Shown: positions 9,242 to 22,920 of the stretch, in pieces
Layout: each line of letters begins with the position of its first letter
Position numbering within the stretch: the first letter of the stretch is position 1
DNA from: Vibrio astriarenae
GTDB taxonomy: Bacteria; Pseudomonadota; Gammaproteobacteria; Enterobacterales; Vibrionaceae
Assembly: GCF_010587385.1 (NCBI RefSeq)
Contig: NZ_CP047475.1
Location: 1-64,000 of the forward strand
Reading direction: 5' to 3'
DNA length: 64,000 nt
Notes under the pieces: model-generated
Told to the model about the DNA's origin: nothing
Seen by the model: only the letters and a program-made list of their open reading frames with translations
Databases searched by the model: none
Position numbers and translations under genes: made by a program

Positions 9242-11140
9242 ATGCTCTATCAAGAAAAATTTGATGTTATCGTCGTGGGTGGCGGACATGCAGGAACGGA
9301 AGCCGCACTTGCGTCAGCGCGCACAGGACAAAAAACACTGCTATTGACTCACAATATCGATACGCTAGGCCAAATGTCGTGTAACCCTGCGATTGGTGGC
9401 ATCGGTAAAGGTCATCTCGTCAAAGAGGTGGATGCAATGGGTGGTTTGATGGCTCAAGCGATCGACCACGCAGGTATTCAATTTAGAACACTCAATGCCT
9501 CAAAGGGCCCAGCAGTGCGCGCAACTCGCGCGCAAGCAGATAGAGCCCTATACAAAGCTTTTGTTCGAAATGTTCTTGAAAACACACCAAACTTGACGTT
9601 ATTCCAACAGTCGGTTGATGACTTGATCGTTGAAAATGATCAAGTGATCGGTGTTGTGACTCAAATGGGCCTTAAATTCCACGCTAAAGCGGTCGTTTTA
9701 ACTGTAGGAACGTTTTTAGGGGGTAAGCTACACATAGGCCTAGAAAACTTTTCTGGTGGCCGTGCAGGCGATCCACCATCCATTGCGCTTGCAGATCGTT
9801 TACGTGAAATGCCGTTTAGAGTAGATCGTTTGAAAACGGGGACTCCACCACGCATTGATGCTCGTAGTGTCGATTTTTCTCAACTAGAGGTTCAACACGG
9901 TGATAATCCAACACCTGTGTTCTCGTTTATGGGAAATCGCACGCAACATCCACGTCAGATCCCATGTTTTATCACTCATACCAATGAGCAAACACATGAT
10001 GTGATCCGTTCAAATCTTGATCGTAGCCCGATGTATGCAGGCGTAATCGAAGGTATTGGTCCACGTTACTGTCCATCGATTGAAGACAAAGTCATGCGTT
10101 TTGCGGATAAGAACAGCCACCAGATATTTATCGAACCTGAAGGTCTTGATACACATGAGCTATACCCTAACGGTATCTCAACCAGCCTTCCTTTCGATGT
10201 GCAGATTGAAATCGTTCGCTCAATGAAAGGTTTTGAGAATGCTCATATTGTTCGTCCTGGCTATGCGATTGAGTATGATTTCTTTGACCCACGCGATCTT
10301 AAGCAGACTTATGAAACCAAGTTTGTTCAAGGCCTGTTCTTTGCTGGACAAATCAACGGCACAACAGGTTATGAAGAGGCGGCTGCGCAAGGTCTAATGG
10401 CAGGCCTGAATGCAAGCCTGTTCAGCCAAGGCAAAGAGGGCTGGAGCCCGCGTCGAGATCAAGCTTACATGGGCGTATTGATTGATGATCTATCCACAAT
10501 GGGTACCAAAGAACCGTATCGCATGTTTACATCACGTGCGGAATATCGCTTGCTGTTGCGTGAAGATAACGCAGACTTACGTTTAACTGAGCAAGCGCGT
10601 GAGCTTGGTTTGATCGACGATGCTCGTTGGTCACGCTTTAACGAGAAGATTGAAAATATTGCCAAAGAGCGCCAACGCCTAAGTGAAACTTGGATTAATC
10701 CGAAGTCAGAAGGTGTGGAGTCGCTGAACGAGTTGCTCAAAACACCGATGGCCCGCGAAGCGAGCGGTGAGGATCTTCTGCGTCGACCGGAGATCACTTA
10801 TGCACAACTGACTGAGCATGATCATTTTGCTCCGGCACTTGACGATCAGCAAGCGGCTGAGCAAGTCGAGATTCAAGTGAAGTACGAGGGGTACATCAAA
10901 CGCCAGCAAGACGAGATCGAAAAGTCTTTGCGCCATGAAAATACGACCATTCCTACGGATATCGACTTCTCCGATGTCAAAGGTCTATCGAATGAAGTGG
11001 TACACAAGTTGAATGAAGCGAAGCCAGAAACGATTGGTATTGCTTCACGTATTTCAGGCATTACACCAGCGGCAATCTCTATCTTGCTGGTTTACCTAAA
11101 GAAACATGGCATGCTTAAGAAAGGTGAAGAAGTACAATGA
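9242..11140 (+). CDS. mnmG: tRNA uridine-5-carboxymethylaminomethyl modification enzyme MnmG
   Basis: This 632-residue FAD-dependent partner of MnmE (formerly GidA) has the Rossmann FAD-binding motif [17 protein letters not shown] at about residues 11-27. The conserved [19 protein letters not shown] and GTPPRID blocks and the C-terminal helical MnmE-interacting region are also present. With MnmE it adds the cmnm5 group to wobble U34. The ATG at 9242 is about 90 bp from the unwinding region of oriC. It overlaps rsmG by 4 nt. Confidence 0.97.
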   Translation: MLYQEKFDVIVVGGGHAGTEAALASARTGQKTLLLTHNIDTLGQMSCNPAIGGIGKGHLVKEVDAMGGLMAQAIDHAGIQFRTLNASKGPAVRATRAQADRALYKAFVRNVLENTPNLTLFQQSVDDLIVENDQVIGVVTQMGLKFHAKAVVLTVGTFLGGKLHIGLENFSGGRAGDPPSIALADRLREMPFRVDRLKTGTPPRIDARSVDFSQLEVQHGDNPTPVFSFMGNRTQHPRQIPCFITHTNEQTHDVIRSNLDRSPMYAGVIEGIGPRYCPSIEDKVMRFADKNSHQIFIEPEGLDTHELYPNGISTSLPFDVQIEIVRSMKGFENAHIVRPGYAIEYDFFDPRDLKQTYETKFVQGLFFAGQINGTTGYEEAAAQGLMAGLNASLFSQGKEGWSPRRDQAYMGVLIDDLSTMGTKEPYRMFTSRAEYRLLLREDNADLRLTEQARELGLIDDARWSRFNEKIENIAKERQRLSETWINPKSEGVESLNELLKTPMAREASGEDLLRRPEITYAQLTEHDHFAPALDDQQAAEQVEIQVKYEGYIKRQQDEIEKSLRHENTTIPTDIDFSDVKGLSNEVVHKLNEAKPETIGIASRISGITPAAISILLVYLKKHGMLKKGEEVQ

Positions 11141-11769
11141 GCGCACTACGAACACGACTAGACCAACTGTTGGAGCAAACTGATCTTGAAGTATCAGAGC
11201 GTCAACGCGAGCAGCTTGTTGGCTACGTAATGCTTCTAGACAAGTGGAACAAAGCGTATAACCTCACGTCAGTACGTGACCCAATGGACATGTTGGTGAA
11301 ACATATTCTCGATAGTGTTGTGGTGAGTAAGTACCTGGATGGCCAGAGATATATCGACGTGGGTACAGGCCCTGGCCTGCCAGGCATTCCTTTGGCGATC
11401 ATGCAACCTGAGACCTCATTTGTTTTGCTTGATAGCCTAGGAAAACGAATTCGATTTATTAAACAGGTGATCCATGAGCTTAAAATCTCAAACGTCACCC
11501 CAGTGCAAAGCCGAGTTGAAGAGTACGACCCTGGTGAAGGGTTCGACGGTGTTCTCAGCCGTGCTTTTGCTTCTCTTAAAGATATGATTGAATGGTGTCA
11601 CCATCTTCCAAAGCCTGATACAGGCGTGTTTTTAGCACTTAAGGGACAGTACTCAGAGGATGAGTCGGCAGACATACCAGCCTGGTGTTCTGTGACCGAT
11701 ATCAAATCTTTACAAGTTCCTGAATTGGAAGGTGAGCGACATCTAGTAATCTTATCACGCACTGCATAA
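11137..11769 (+). CDS. rsmG: 16S rRNA (guanine-527-N7)-methyltransferase RsmG
   Basis: This 210-residue SAM-dependent methyltransferase (formerly GidB) carries motif [16 protein letters not shown] (about residues 72-86) and the NLTSVRDP and SRAFASL family blocks. It methylates G527 in the 530 loop of 16S rRNA. The start overlaps the mnmG stop (ATGA), and parA begins 15 nt downstream, the usual mnmG-rsmG-parAB arrangement. Confidence 0.96.
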   Translation: MSALRTRLDQLLEQTDLEVSERQREQLVGYVMLLDKWNKAYNLTSVRDPMDMLVKHILDSVVVSKYLDGQRYIDVGTGPGLPGIPLAIMQPETSFVLLDSLGKRIRFIKQVIHELKISNVTPVQSRVEEYDPGEGFDGVLSRAFASLKDMIEWCHHLPKPDTGVFLALKGQYSEDESADIPAWCSVTDIKSLQVPELEGERHLVILSRTA

Positions 11770-11784
11770 CAGCGAGATGGACCC

Positions 11785-12558
11785 GTGGGTAAGATTGTAG
11801 CGATAGCGAATCAGAAAGGTGGCGTTGGTAAAACGACCACCTGTATCAATTTAGCTGCCTCTATGGCAGCAACAAAACGCAAAGTATTGGTCATCGATCT
11901 TGACCCGCAAGGGAATGCCACCATGGCAAGTGGGGTCGATAAGTACGGTATTGAAACAACTGCTTACGATTTACTGGTCGAAGACGTCCCTTTTGAGGAA
12001 GTAGTTTGTCGTACAACAAGTGGTCATTTTGACTTAATTGCCGCCAATGGAGACGTTACTGCGGCCGAAATTAAGCTAATGGAAGTGTTTGCACGCGAAA
12101 TTCGCTTAAAAAATGCACTTACCCCAATACGTGATAACTATGATTTCATATTTATCGATTGTCCTCCCTCTCTAAACCTTCTTACTATCAATGCGATGGC
12201 AGCAGCTGATTCCGTGCTTGTTCCGATGCAGTGTGAGTACTTCGCGCTTGAGGGGCTGACGGCATTAATGGATACTATCAGCAAGTTAGCAGCAGTAGTA
12301 AACGAGAACCTCAAAATCGAGGGCCTACTGCGCACGATGTATGATCCTCGCAACCGCCTCTCCAATGAAGTTTCTGACCAGCTCAAGAAACACTTCGGCA
12401 ATAAAGTGTACCGTACGGTGATTCCGCGCAATGTACGTTTGGCTGAAGCCCCAAGTCACGGTAAGCCCGCAATGTACTACGACAAGTACTCTGCGGGAGC
12501 AAAAGCTTACTTAGCGTTGGCCGGAGAGATGCTTCGACGCGATGAAGTCCCTGCTTAA
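11785..12558 (+). CDS. parA: Chromosome partitioning ATPase ParA
   Basis: This 257-residue ParA/Soj ATPase has the deviant Walker A KGGVGKTT at about residues 10-17, Walker A' DLDPQGNATM and Walker B FIFIDCPPSL. It forms nucleoid-bound gradients that move ParB-parS complexes, here the origin of chromosome 1. The start codon is GTG at 11785. parB follows in the same operon. Confidence 0.96.
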   Translation: MGKIVAIANQKGGVGKTTTCINLAASMAATKRKVLVIDLDPQGNATMASGVDKYGIETTAYDLLVEDVPFEEVVCRTTSGHFDLIAANGDVTAAEIKLMEVFAREIRLKNALTPIRDNYDFIFIDCPPSLNLLTINAMAAADSVLVPMQCEYFALEGLTALMDTISKLAAVVNENLKIEGLLRTMYDPRNRLSNEVSDQLKKHFGNKVYRTVIPRNVRLAEAPSHGKPAMYYDKYSAGAKAYLALAGEMLRRDEVPA

Positions 12559-12580
12559 TCAAAAAATATAGGAACGATTG

Positions 12581-13495
12581 ATGTCAAAACGTGGTCTAGG
12601 TAAAGGGTTGGATGCACTGCTTGCAACCAGCTCATTCGCGCGCGAAAAACAACAAGTCGCGACGCAAAGCCAAGCACTCTCGAATGATGGTGAACTGGCT
12701 GATTTATCCGTCCACCAGCTGCAGCCTGGTGTGTATCAACCTCGTAAAGATATGTCTGATGAAGCGCTTGCAGAGTTGTCGGCGTCAATTCAATCACAAG
12801 GCATCATTCAACCTATCGTTGTTCGCCAAATTGCCAACGATCGCTATGAAATCATTGCTGGTGAACGTCGCTGGCGCGCAGCAAAACAAGCAGGCTTAAA
12901 GCAAGTACCCTGCTTGATCAAGAACGTTCAAGATCGAGCAGCGGTTGCGATGGCTCTGATCGAGAACATTCAGCGTGAAGATCTTAACGCCATTGAAGAG
13001 TCTCAAGCACTTGAGCGCCTGCAAGAAGAGTTTCAGCTAACGCATCAACAAATCGCTGATGTTATTGGTAAATCTCGTGCTACGGTTAGCAACTTGTTAC
13101 GACTAAACCAGCTTGATGCGAATGTTAAGCACCTTGTTGAACAAAAATTATTAGAGATGGGCCATGCCCGAGCTCTGCTTGCTTTGAGCACCGATACTCA
13201 ACACTCAGTGGCTGAGCAGATCGTTAAGAAAAGCTTAACCGTTCGCCAAGCTGAATCTTTAGTCAAGAAAACGCTTGCTGCGCAAGAAAGTGGTGCACAA
13301 TCGGAAGATTTACCCGTTGTGAACACAACGGTAACTCAAGACACTTACTCTAAATTAGAGAGATTGCAGCAAGCTCTGGAGACCAAAGTGGATGTAAAGC
13401 TTGCCAAGAATGGTACGGGGAATGTCCTTATAAACTTTAAGGACGAAGAACAGCTCGTTACAGTTTTGAAACAACTAGAAGCAATTGTTAAGTAA
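12581..13495 (+). CDS. parB: Chromosome partitioning protein ParB
   Basis: This 304-residue ParB/Spo0J protein has an N-terminal CTPase/ParB box region with GERRWRAAKQAGL (about 88-100) and ENIQREDLNAIEE. The helix-turn-helix around IADVIGKSRATVSNLLRLN (about 155-173) and a C-terminal dimerization domain follow. It binds parS and spreads along the origin. I use the ATG at 12581; the TTG one codon upstream is less likely. No perfect 16-bp parS was found by eye in this window, so its sites probably lie nearby. Confidence 0.95.
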   Translation: MSKRGLGKGLDALLATSSFAREKQQVATQSQALSNDGELADLSVHQLQPGVYQPRKDMSDEALAELSASIQSQGIIQPIVVRQIANDRYEIIAGERRWRAAKQAGLKQVPCLIKNVQDRAAVAMALIENIQREDLNAIEESQALERLQEEFQLTHQQIADVIGKSRATVSNLLRLNQLDANVKHLVEQKLLEMGHARALLALSTDTQHSVAEQIVKKSLTVRQAESLVKKTLAAQESGAQSEDLPVVNTTVTQDTYSKLERLQQALETKVDVKLAKNGTGNVLINFKDEEQLVTVLKQLEAIVK

Positions 13496-13545
13496 TCACA
13501 GGTCACATTCTTAATCGAATGTTAACGATGTGGGTAGGCAACCAA

Positions 13546-13573
13546 TTGTCTTTTAATTGATTGCAGATATAAT
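13546..13573 (+). promoter_or_regulatory. Promoter of the atp operon
   Basis: TTGTCT (13546-13551) and a perfect TATAAT (13568-13573) are separated by 16 bp, in the 150-bp gap between parB and atpI and about 70 bp upstream of atpI. It should drive the whole ATP synthase operon. Confidence 0.8.
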
Positions 13574-13645
13574 TCTGCATGCTTTTTCATCTACCAACGC
13601 TTTTGTGCTTGGTGGGGTGAATAGAAAGGGAAACAGGTACTCTAG

Positions 13646-14867
<1,222 letters not shown>

Positions 14868-14911
14868 TTATTAACTGTTTAATTCATTAAAAACTTATTT
14901 CGGAGATTATT

Positions 14912-15130
14912 ATGGAAATTTATATGGTTGTAGCTCTACTACTAGGTATGTGTGCAATTGCTACTGGCTTCGGCTTCGCAATCCTAGGTGGTAAGTTCCT
15001 TGAGTCTGTAGCTCGTCAACCAGAGATGGCACCTGTACTACAAACAAACATGTTCATCCTTGCAGGTCTATTGGATGCGGTTCCAATGATCGGTGTTGGT
15101 ATCTCAATGTACATGCTATTCGCACTGTAA
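14912..15130 (+). CDS. atpE: ATP synthase Fo subunit c
   Basis: This 72-residue hairpin of two membrane helices forms the rotor ring. The polar loop is ARQPE and the proton-binding aspartate sits in LLDAVPMIG of helix 2. The absence of a Na+-type Glu/Gln ligand set argues for protons. A CGGAG ribosome-binding site precedes the ATG. It is shorter than the usual 79-85 residues, with little before helix 1 and an end at MLFAL. The short form looks intact rather than truncated because both helices are complete. Confidence 0.94.
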   Translation: MEIYMVVALLLGMCAIATGFGFAILGGKFLESVARQPEMAPVLQTNMFILAGLLDAVPMIGVGISMYMLFAL

Positions 15131-15204
15131 GATCCCTTTCTCTTTATTGAGTTACATCGTCTCGAGGTGATCTCGAGACATATCATGGATAAAGGAGGGT
15201 CATT

Positions 15205-15675
15205 GTGAATATCAATGCAACTCTGCTGGGACAAGCGATAGCGTTTATCCTCTTCGTATGGTTCTGTATGAAGCATGTTTGGCCGCCAATCATTGCTGCC
15301 ATCGAAGAGCGACAAAAGAAAATCTCTGAAGGCTTAGAGTCGGCACAACGTGCGGATAAAGCTTTAGAGTTAGCGCAACATAACGCAGCAGATCAGTTAA
15401 AAGATGCTAAAAAGCAAGCACTAGAAATCATTGAGCAAGCGAACAAGCGTAAAACTCAAATTCTAGATGAAGCTCGTCAAGAAGCACTTCAAGAGCGTGA
15501 GCAGATCCTGGATCAGGGCCGTTCAGAGCTTGAAGCAGAAACATTGCGTACACGTAATGAGCTGAAGAAAGACGTTGCTGAGCTAGCTATTTTAGGTGCT
15601 GAGAAAATTATCGAACGTTCGATCGACCCAGCTGCTCATCAAGATATTCTTGATGGGATTTCAGCGAAACTGTAA
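15205..15675 (+). CDS. atpF: ATP synthase Fo subunit b
   Basis: This 156-residue peripheral-stalk protein has one N-terminal membrane helix (about 5-27, [20 protein letters not shown]) followed by a long charged, Ala-rich amphipathic helix that dimerizes and reaches F1. It starts at GTG 15205 behind GGAGGG. Length equals E. coli b. Confidence 0.95.
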   Translation: MNINATLLGQAIAFILFVWFCMKHVWPPIIAAIEERQKKISEGLESAQRADKALELAQHNAADQLKDAKKQALEIIEQANKRKTQILDEARQEALQEREQILDQGRSELEAETLRTRNELKKDVAELAILGAEKIIERSIDPAAHQDILDGISAKL

Positions 15676-15690
15676 CGGGAGGGCATCAGC

Positions 15691-16221
15691 ATGTCGGATT
15701 TGACAACTATTGCTCGACCATACGCTAAGGCAGCATACGGCTATGCAAGCGACAATGGGGCTGTTGAAAAATGGTCTGAAATGTTGGCGTTTGCAAAAGA
15801 GATGTCTTTGGTTAAAGAGCTAAAGACAGCAGCGTTAAGCCTGCAGCCAGAGCAATTGGTGCAATTGTATGTTGATGTTGCTGGTGAGCAGTTTGATGAA
15901 CACTTTCAAAACTTCTTGAAAGTGATTATTGAAAATCACCGTACCTCAGCGCTCAGTGATATTTATCAGCAATACACGCGCTTAACTGTTGAAGCCTCAA
16001 ATACAAAAGAAGTTTCCGTAATTACTTCTTTTGCAATGACTGAAGCACAGATTGCAGAACTGACTGCGAGTCTAGAAAAACGACTTGATAGCAAAGTTCA
16101 AATTAACTGCACAGTTGACGAGGCGCTTATCGGTGGTGCTGTCATCCGTATCGGTGACACAGTATTGGATAACTCACTAGTTAGCCGTTTAACACGTCTA
16201 AAAGACACGATTCAGTCTTAA
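15691..16221 (+). CDS. atpH: ATP synthase F1 subunit delta
   Basis: This 176-residue delta subunit caps the alpha3beta3 head and joins it to the b stalk. It begins with the conserved [12 protein letters not shown] helix and ends with the family motif [28 protein letters not shown] ribosome-binding site lies upstream. Confidence 0.95.
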   Translation: MSDLTTIARPYAKAAYGYASDNGAVEKWSEMLAFAKEMSLVKELKTAALSLQPEQLVQLYVDVAGEQFDEHFQNFLKVIIENHRTSALSDIYQQYTRLTVEASNTKEVSVITSFAMTEAQIAELTASLEKRLDSKVQINCTVDEALIGGAVIRIGDTVLDNSLVSRLTRLKDTIQS

Positions 16222-16237
16222 TAGGGGAATTGGAGCA

Positions 16238-17779
16238 ATGCAACTTAATTCCACGGAAATTAGCGAACTAATCAGACAGCGAATTGAAAAATTCGAAGTT
16301 GTTTCTGAAGCTCGCAACGAAGGTACTATCGTTTCTGTAAGCGACGGTATCATTCGCATTCACGGCCTTGAGGACGTGATGCAAGGTGAAATGATTGAGC
16401 TTCCGGGCAATCGTTTCGCACTAGCACTTAACCTAGAGCGTGACTCTGTAGGTGCTGTTGTAATGGGTCCTTATGCCGACCTTAAAGAAGGCATGAAAGT
16501 AACAGGTACTGGTCGTATCCTTGAAGTGCCAGTTGGTCCAGAACTGCTTGGTCGTGTTGTTAATACACTAGGTCAGCCAATCGATGGCAAGGGTCCAATC
16601 AACTCTTCACTGACTTCTCCTGTAGAAGTGATTGCACCAGGCGTAATCGACCGTAAATCGGTAGACCAACCTGTACAAACAGGCTACAAGTCTGTTGACT
16701 CAATGATCCCAATCGGCCGTGGTCAGCGTGAGCTAATCATCGGTGACCGTCAGACTGGTAAAACAGCGATGGCGATCGATGCGATCATCAACCAGAAAGA
16801 TTCTGGCATCTTCTCAATCTACGTAGCGATTGGCCAAAAAGCGTCAACAATTGCTAACGTAGTACGTAAGCTAGAAGAGCACGGCGCACTGCAAAACACT
16901 ATCGTAGTAGTTGCATCTGCATCTGAATCTGCTGCACTGCAATACCTAGCGCCTTACGCGGGTTGTGCAATGGGTGAGTACTTCCGTGACCGCGGTGAAG
17001 ATGCACTGATTGTTTATGATGACCTATCTAAACAAGCGGTTGCTTACCGTCAGATCTCTCTTCTACTAAAACGTCCACCAGGCCGTGAAGCATTCCCGGG
17101 TGACGTATTCTACCTTCACTCACGTCTACTAGAGCGTGCAGCTCGTGTAAACGAAGAGTACGTAGAGCGTTTCACTAACGGTGAAGTGAAAGGTAAGACC
17201 GGTTCTCTAACTGCGCTACCGATCATCGAAACTCAGGCGGGTGACGTATCTGCATTCGTACCAACCAACGTAATCTCGATTACCGATGGTCAGATCTTCC
17301 TACAGACTGAGCTGTTCAACGCGGGTGTTCGCCCAGCGGTTGACCCAGGTATCTCAGTATCTCGTGTAGGTGGTTCTGCGCAGACTAAGATCATTAAGAA
17401 GCTATCTGGTGGTATCCGTACTGCACTAGCGGCTTACCGTGAACTTGCAGCATTCGCACAGTTCTCGTCTGATCTTGATGAAGCGACTAAGAAGCAGCTA
17501 AACCATGGTCAGAAAGTAACAGAGCTAATGAAGCAGAAGCAGTACGCACCAATGTCTGTTTTTGATCAAGCGCTGGTTGTTTTCGCTGTAGAACGTGGTT
17601 ACCTAGAAGATGTTGAGCTAGATAAGCTAGGCGACTTCGAGGCTGCTCTACTTTCATATGCTCGTGCTCAGTACGCTGACTTTGCTGCTGAAATCGACAA
17701 GTCGGGCGCTTACAACGATGAAATCGAAGCGAAGCTAAAAGAGCTAGTGGACGATTTCAAAGCGACTCAAACTTGGTAA
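16238..17779 (+). CDS. atpA: ATP synthase F1 subunit alpha
   Basis: This 513-residue non-catalytic nucleotide-binding subunit has the P-loop GDRQTGKTA (about 169-177), the [23 protein letters not shown] block and the alpha signature [17 protein letters not shown]. Length equals E. coli alpha. Confidence 0.97.
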   Translation: MQLNSTEISELIRQRIEKFEVVSEARNEGTIVSVSDGIIRIHGLEDVMQGEMIELPGNRFALALNLERDSVGAVVMGPYADLKEGMKVTGTGRILEVPVGPELLGRVVNTLGQPIDGKGPINSSLTSPVEVIAPGVIDRKSVDQPVQTGYKSVDSMIPIGRGQRELIIGDRQTGKTAMAIDAIINQKDSGIFSIYVAIGQKASTIANVVRKLEEHGALQNTIVVVASASESAALQYLAPYAGCAMGEYFRDRGEDALIVYDDLSKQAVAYRQISLLLKRPPGREAFPGDVFYLHSRLLERAARVNEEYVERFTNGEVKGKTGSLTALPIIETQAGDVSAFVPTNVISITDGQIFLQTELFNAGVRPAVDPGISVSRVGGSAQTKIIKKLSGGIRTALAAYRELAAFAQFSSDLDEATKKQLNHGQKVTELMKQKQYAPMSVFDQALVVFAVERGYLEDVELDKLGDFEAALLSYARAQYADFAAEIDKSGAYNDEIEAKLKELVDDFKATQTW

Positions 17780-17813
17780 ATGCCACTAGGTTTGACACTG
17801 ACGGAGAGTAATG

Positions 17814-18683
17814 ATGGCCAACTCGAAAGAGATTCGTAATCAGATTGGGAGCGTAAAAAGCACCCAAAAAATCACGAAAGCAATGGAAATGGTTGCCACC
17901 TCCAAAATGCGTCGCACGAAAGACGCGATGGAAGGCCCACGTCCATATGCAGAGAGCATACGTAAAGTCATTGGTCATGTGGCAAATGGTACACTGGAAT
18001 ATAAGCATCCTTTCTTACTAGAAAGAGAAGCACAACGTGTGGGATACATTATTATCTCAACCGATCGTGGTCTATGTGGTGGCTTGAACATTAACATGTT
18101 CAAGCAAGCAACTATGTCGATGAACGAGTGGGCTGAAAAAGGGGTTGAAGTTGAACTGGCCGTTGTCGGTGCGAAAGCAACATCTTTCTTTAACAGCCTA
18201 GGTGCAAACGTTGTAGCTCAGACTTCAGGTTTGGGAGATAACCCAACACTTGACGACTTGATTGGTGTTATCCAAGTAATGTTGAAAAAGTGTACAGAAG
18301 GGGTTTTGGACCGTTTGTATTTGGTGTCAAACGAGTTTGTTAACTCGATGACCCAAACACCGAAAATTGACCAATTGATACCTTTGCCTAAACAGCTAAG
18401 TGAAGACGATGACCAGTTCAAACACGCGTGGAGCTATATGTTTGAATCGGATCAGAAAGTCCTCCTTAACACGCTGATGAACCGATTCATTGAATCGCAG
18501 GTTTATCAGGGTGTGGTAGAAAACTTAGCGTGTGAAACAGCAGCTCGAATGATTTCGATGAAAGCGGCATCTGACAACGCAGGAAACCTGATTGAAGAGC
18601 TTGAGCTTGTTTATAACAAGGCTCGTCAAGCAGCAATCACTCAAGAGCTTTCTGAGATTGTTTCAGGCGCGGCAGCGGTTTAA
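17814..18683 (+). CDS. atpG: ATP synthase F1 subunit gamma
   Basis: This 289-residue rotor shaft has the N-terminal helix [20 protein letters not shown] with MVATSKMRR and the C-terminal helix [31 protein letters not shown]. Two adjacent ATG codons exist at 17811 and 17814; I use the second because the family begins MA-x-x-KEIR. Confidence 0.96.
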   Translation: MANSKEIRNQIGSVKSTQKITKAMEMVATSKMRRTKDAMEGPRPYAESIRKVIGHVANGTLEYKHPFLLEREAQRVGYIIISTDRGLCGGLNINMFKQATMSMNEWAEKGVEVELAVVGAKATSFFNSLGANVVAQTSGLGDNPTLDDLIGVIQVMLKKCTEGVLDRLYLVSNEFVNSMTQTPKIDQLIPLPKQLSEDDDQFKHAWSYMFESDQKVLLNTLMNRFIESQVYQGVVENLACETAARMISMKAASDNAGNLIEELELVYNKARQAAITQELSEIVSGAAAV

Positions 18684-18702
18684 TTTAGGTAAAAGAAACT
18701 AA

Positions 18703-20121
<1,419 letters not shown>

Positions 20122-20145
20122 CCTGAGACTGAATAAGGAGGCTAT

Positions 20146-20562
20146 ATGAGTACCTTCCATTTGGACGTAGTGAGCGCTGAGAAGAGAATTTTCTCTGGTT
20201 CGGCTGCGAGCATCCAGGTTTCGGGTGAACAGGGTGATTTGGGTGTGTTGGCGAACCATACGCCGCTCCTAACTCGAATTCGTCCTGGCATGGTTCGTAT
20301 TGTAACTAAGGACAAGAAGGAAGAGATTGTCTACCTATCGGGTGGCATCCTTGAAGTTCAAGCTTACGATGTGACCATCTTGGCTGATACAGCTATTCGT
20401 GGCGAAGATCTTGACCAGGCAAAAGCGGAAGAGGCGAAGCGTCGTGCTGAGCAACTCTTCAACGAGAACCATGGTGATGTCGACTTCGCGCGTGCATCTG
20501 CAGAGCTTGCGAAAGCAATCGCTCAGCTGAAAGTAATCGAGTTAGTGAAAAAGCGTCGCTAA
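20146..20562 (+). CDS. atpC: ATP synthase F1 subunit epsilon
   Basis: This 138-residue central-stalk subunit has the N-terminal beta sandwich ([34 protein letters not shown]) and a C-terminal two-helix regulatory domain. It inhibits ATP hydrolysis and links gamma to the c-ring. It is the last gene of the operon, followed by a terminator. Confidence 0.95.
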   Translation: MSTFHLDVVSAEKRIFSGSAASIQVSGEQGDLGVLANHTPLLTRIRPGMVRIVTKDKKEEIVYLSGGILEVQAYDVTILADTAIRGEDLDQAKAEEAKRRAEQLFNENHGDVDFARASAELAKAIAQLKVIELVKKRR

Positions 20563-20590
20563 TATCTAATTGATTACATTCAAATCGAAC

Positions 20591-20619
20591 AAAGGCAGCC
20601 TATTGGCTGCCTTTTTGTT
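20591..20619 (+). terminator. Terminator of the atp operon
   Basis: A perfect 10-bp stem AAAGGCAGCC / GGCTGCCTTT with a TATT loop is followed by a T-rich tail, 29 nt after the atpC stop. Confidence 0.93.
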
Positions 20620-20671
20620 TGTTTATTAGCTAGAATTGCACCATCAAAAAATAAAACTAGAGAGTTTTCCA

Positions 20672-22033
20672 ATGAAGTTTAGCGCGGTGATTCTAGCGGC
20701 GGGTAAGGGGACCCGTATGTACTCCAACAAACCAAAGGTGCTGCACACATTAGCGGGCAAGCCGATGGTAAAACATGTGATTGATACATGTAATGGTTTG
20801 GGTGCACAGAGCCTGCACTTGGTTTACGGTCATGGTGGCGATCAAATGAAGGCCGCTTTAGAACAAGAGACCGTTAACTGGGTGTTGCAAGCGGATCAGT
20901 TAGGTACTGGTCACGCCGTTGATCAAGCTTCACCGAGTTTTGCTGATGATGAAAAGATCTTAGTGCTTTATGGTGATGTACCGTTGATCTCAGAAGAGAC
21001 GATTGAAGCATTACTGGATGCGCAGCCAACAGGCGGTATTGCCCTTTTGACCGTAGTGCTGGATAACCCAACCGGCTACGGGCGCATCGTACGTAAGAAT
21101 GGTCCAGTGGTTGCGATTGTTGAGCAGAAAGATGCGACAGAAGAGCAAAAGCTAATCAAAGAAATCAATACCGGTGTGCTGGTAGCAACAGGTGGTGACC
21201 TGAAACGTTGGTTATCAGGCCTAAATAACAATAACGCTCAAGGTGAGTACTACCTCACTGACGTGATTGCTGCAGCGCATGATGAAGGTCGAGCTGTTGA
21301 AGCTGTTCATCCGCAAAGTGCGATTGAAGTGGAAGGGGTTAATGACCGTGCGCAACTTGCGCGTCTAGAGCGTGCGTTCCAGCAAGGCCAAGCGAAGAAG
21401 TTACTAGAGCAAGGTGTGATGTTACGCGATCCTGCTCGTTTTGATCTTCGTGGTGAACTGCAGTGCGGTATGGACTGTGAGATTGACGCGAACGTTATTA
21501 TTGAAGGTTCTGTATCACTGGGTGACAACGTTAAAATCGGTGCAGGCTCGGTGCTGATTGACTGTGAAATTGATGACAATACCGTGATTCGCCCATATAG
21601 CGTCATTGAAGGGGCAACGGTTGGTGAAGAGTGTACGGTTGGTCCATTCACTCGCCTTCGCCCAGGTGCTGAAATGCACAATGACTCACACGTAGGCAAC
21701 TTCGTAGAGGTTAAAAACGCAACGCTAGGTCAAGGCTCAAAAGCGAACCATCTTACCTACTTAGGTGACGCGACGATTGGCCAACGCACTAACATTGGTG
21801 CAGGTACGATCACGTGTAACTATGATGGTGCTAATAAACATAAAACCATCATCGGTAACGATGTGTTTGTGGGCTCTGATTCTCAGTTAGTTGCTCCTGT
21901 CACTATCGAAGATGGCGTGACGATTGGCGCAGGCACAACCGTTACGAAGTCGGTTGAAAAAGACCAGTTAGTGATCACTCGTGCCAAGGAGCGCCGAATT
22001 AAAGATTGGCAGCGTCCAGTAAAAAGTAAGTAA
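20672..22033 (+). CDS. glmU: Bifunctional UDP-GlcNAc pyrophosphorylase / glucosamine-1-P acetyltransferase
   Basis: This 453-residue enzyme makes UDP-GlcNAc for peptidoglycan and LPS. The N-terminal uridyltransferase has the [18 protein letters not shown] signature at residues 7-24. The C-terminal left-handed beta helix (about 250-440) shows hexapeptide repeats and the acetyl-CoA site around [19 protein letters not shown]. The start is the ATG at 20672 ([11 protein letters not shown]); an upstream TTG at 20636 would add residues absent from the family. Confidence 0.97.
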   Translation: MKFSAVILAAGKGTRMYSNKPKVLHTLAGKPMVKHVIDTCNGLGAQSLHLVYGHGGDQMKAALEQETVNWVLQADQLGTGHAVDQASPSFADDEKILVLYGDVPLISEETIEALLDAQPTGGIALLTVVLDNPTGYGRIVRKNGPVVAIVEQKDATEEQKLIKEINTGVLVATGGDLKRWLSGLNNNNAQGEYYLTDVIAAAHDEGRAVEAVHPQSAIEVEGVNDRAQLARLERAFQQGQAKKLLEQGVMLRDPARFDLRGELQCGMDCEIDANVIIEGSVSLGDNVKIGAGSVLIDCEIDDNTVIRPYSVIEGATVGEECTVGPFTRLRPGAEMHNDSHVGNFVEVKNATLGQGSKANHLTYLGDATIGQRTNIGAGTITCNYDGANKHKTIIGNDVFVGSDSQLVAPVTIEDGVTIGAGTTVTKSVEKDQLVITRAKERRIKDWQRPVKSK

Positions 22034-22065
22034 TCACTTACTTTAGAAGTTTATTTCCGCACGAT

Positions 22066-22098
22066 AGAGCAATGTCTCAATACATTGCTCTTTTTTTG
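22066..22098 (+). terminator. Terminator after glmU
   Basis: A perfect 9-bp stem AGAGCAATG / CATTGCTCT with an 8-nt loop is followed by seven T. It lies between glmU and the convergent permease gene. Confidence 0.93.
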
Positions 22099-22100
22099 TA

Positions 22101-22871
22101 TCAATGGCTTGGTATCGTAAGGCGCTTTTCCAGCCGCCTTACTAAGTGAGAAACAACGAGAATGAGGATCAGATACTCCGATACCAAAAAGGTGTAAATT
22201 TCGAGAGGTAAGTACTCATTGACGACCAATTCATTTGCTCGTCGTGTTAGGTCGCTCAAACCAATCACACTTACTAATGATGACATCTTTAGAATATAAA
22301 CAAACTGATTACCCAACGCTGGCAGTATTTGGCGGATAGCTTGAGGTAAGACGACCAAACGCATCTTTCTTATGTAGTTAAGACCAAGAGACTCAGCCGC
22401 TTCGTGCTGGCCTTTAGTAATCGATTGAATGCCTCCACGAAAGACTTCTGCCATAAACGCACTTTCTGCGACAGTGAGCGCAATGATCCCAGCCCAGTAG
22501 TGATTGAGTGATATATCGAGGAGTGTGGGTAAACCATAGTAGACCCATAGCAAAAGCACGAGCACTGGAATAGAGCGAACACATTCGACGTAGAATCGAT
22601 TGAACAGATTCAGTGTATGACTTTTAGTCAGAGCAAGCAGAGCAATCGCAAGACCAAGCAACATAGCAAAGCACATGCTGATCAGGGAGACGCCGATGGT
22701 GTCTCCGAAGCCCTGAATAAGAAACCAGAGGTTGGTTCGTCCTTGTTCTGTATTTGGGTTTAATACATACCAACCCCACTCATATTGTGAGCAACCCGTG
22801 AGGGCGAAAGTGATGAATATGGCGCTTATGACTCTATACACACCTGATCCTTTTACTAAAAAAATCATCAA
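22101..22871 (-). CDS. Amino acid ABC transporter permease
   Basis: This 256-residue membrane protein of the HisM/GlnP family carries the conserved VRSIPVLVLLLWVYYGLP block and the EAA loop (HEAAESLGLNYIRKMRLVVLPQAIR). An extra N-terminal hydrophobic segment (about 10-26) precedes a periplasmic stretch (EWGWYVLNPNTEQGRTNLW). It is transcribed divergently from the binding protein at 22921, 49 bp apart, so the two probably form one uptake system. No ATPase gene lies next to them, so an ATPase from elsewhere would be needed. Confidence 0.88.
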   Translation of the reverse strand: MMIFLVKGSGVYRVISAIFITFALTGCSQYEWGWYVLNPNTEQGRTNLWFLIQGFGDTIGVSLISMCFAMLLGLAIALLALTKSHTLNLFNRFYVECVRSIPVLVLLLWVYYGLPTLLDISLNHYWAGIIALTVAESAFMAEVFRGGIQSITKGQHEAAESLGLNYIRKMRLVVLPQAIRQILPALGNQFVYILKMSSLVSVIGLSDLTRRANELVVNEYLPLEIYTFLVSEYLILILVVSHLVRRLEKRLTIPSH

Positions 22872-22920
22872 TCTACTGCTATGGTATCAATGATGATGCC
22901 AGAATGTTAAGGAAAAGATA

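Noticed and set aside
11785..13495. parS centromere near parAB
   Set aside because: I scanned the window for the 16-bp TGTTNCACGTGAAACA pattern around CACGTG occurrences and found no good match. A motif search should confirm this.
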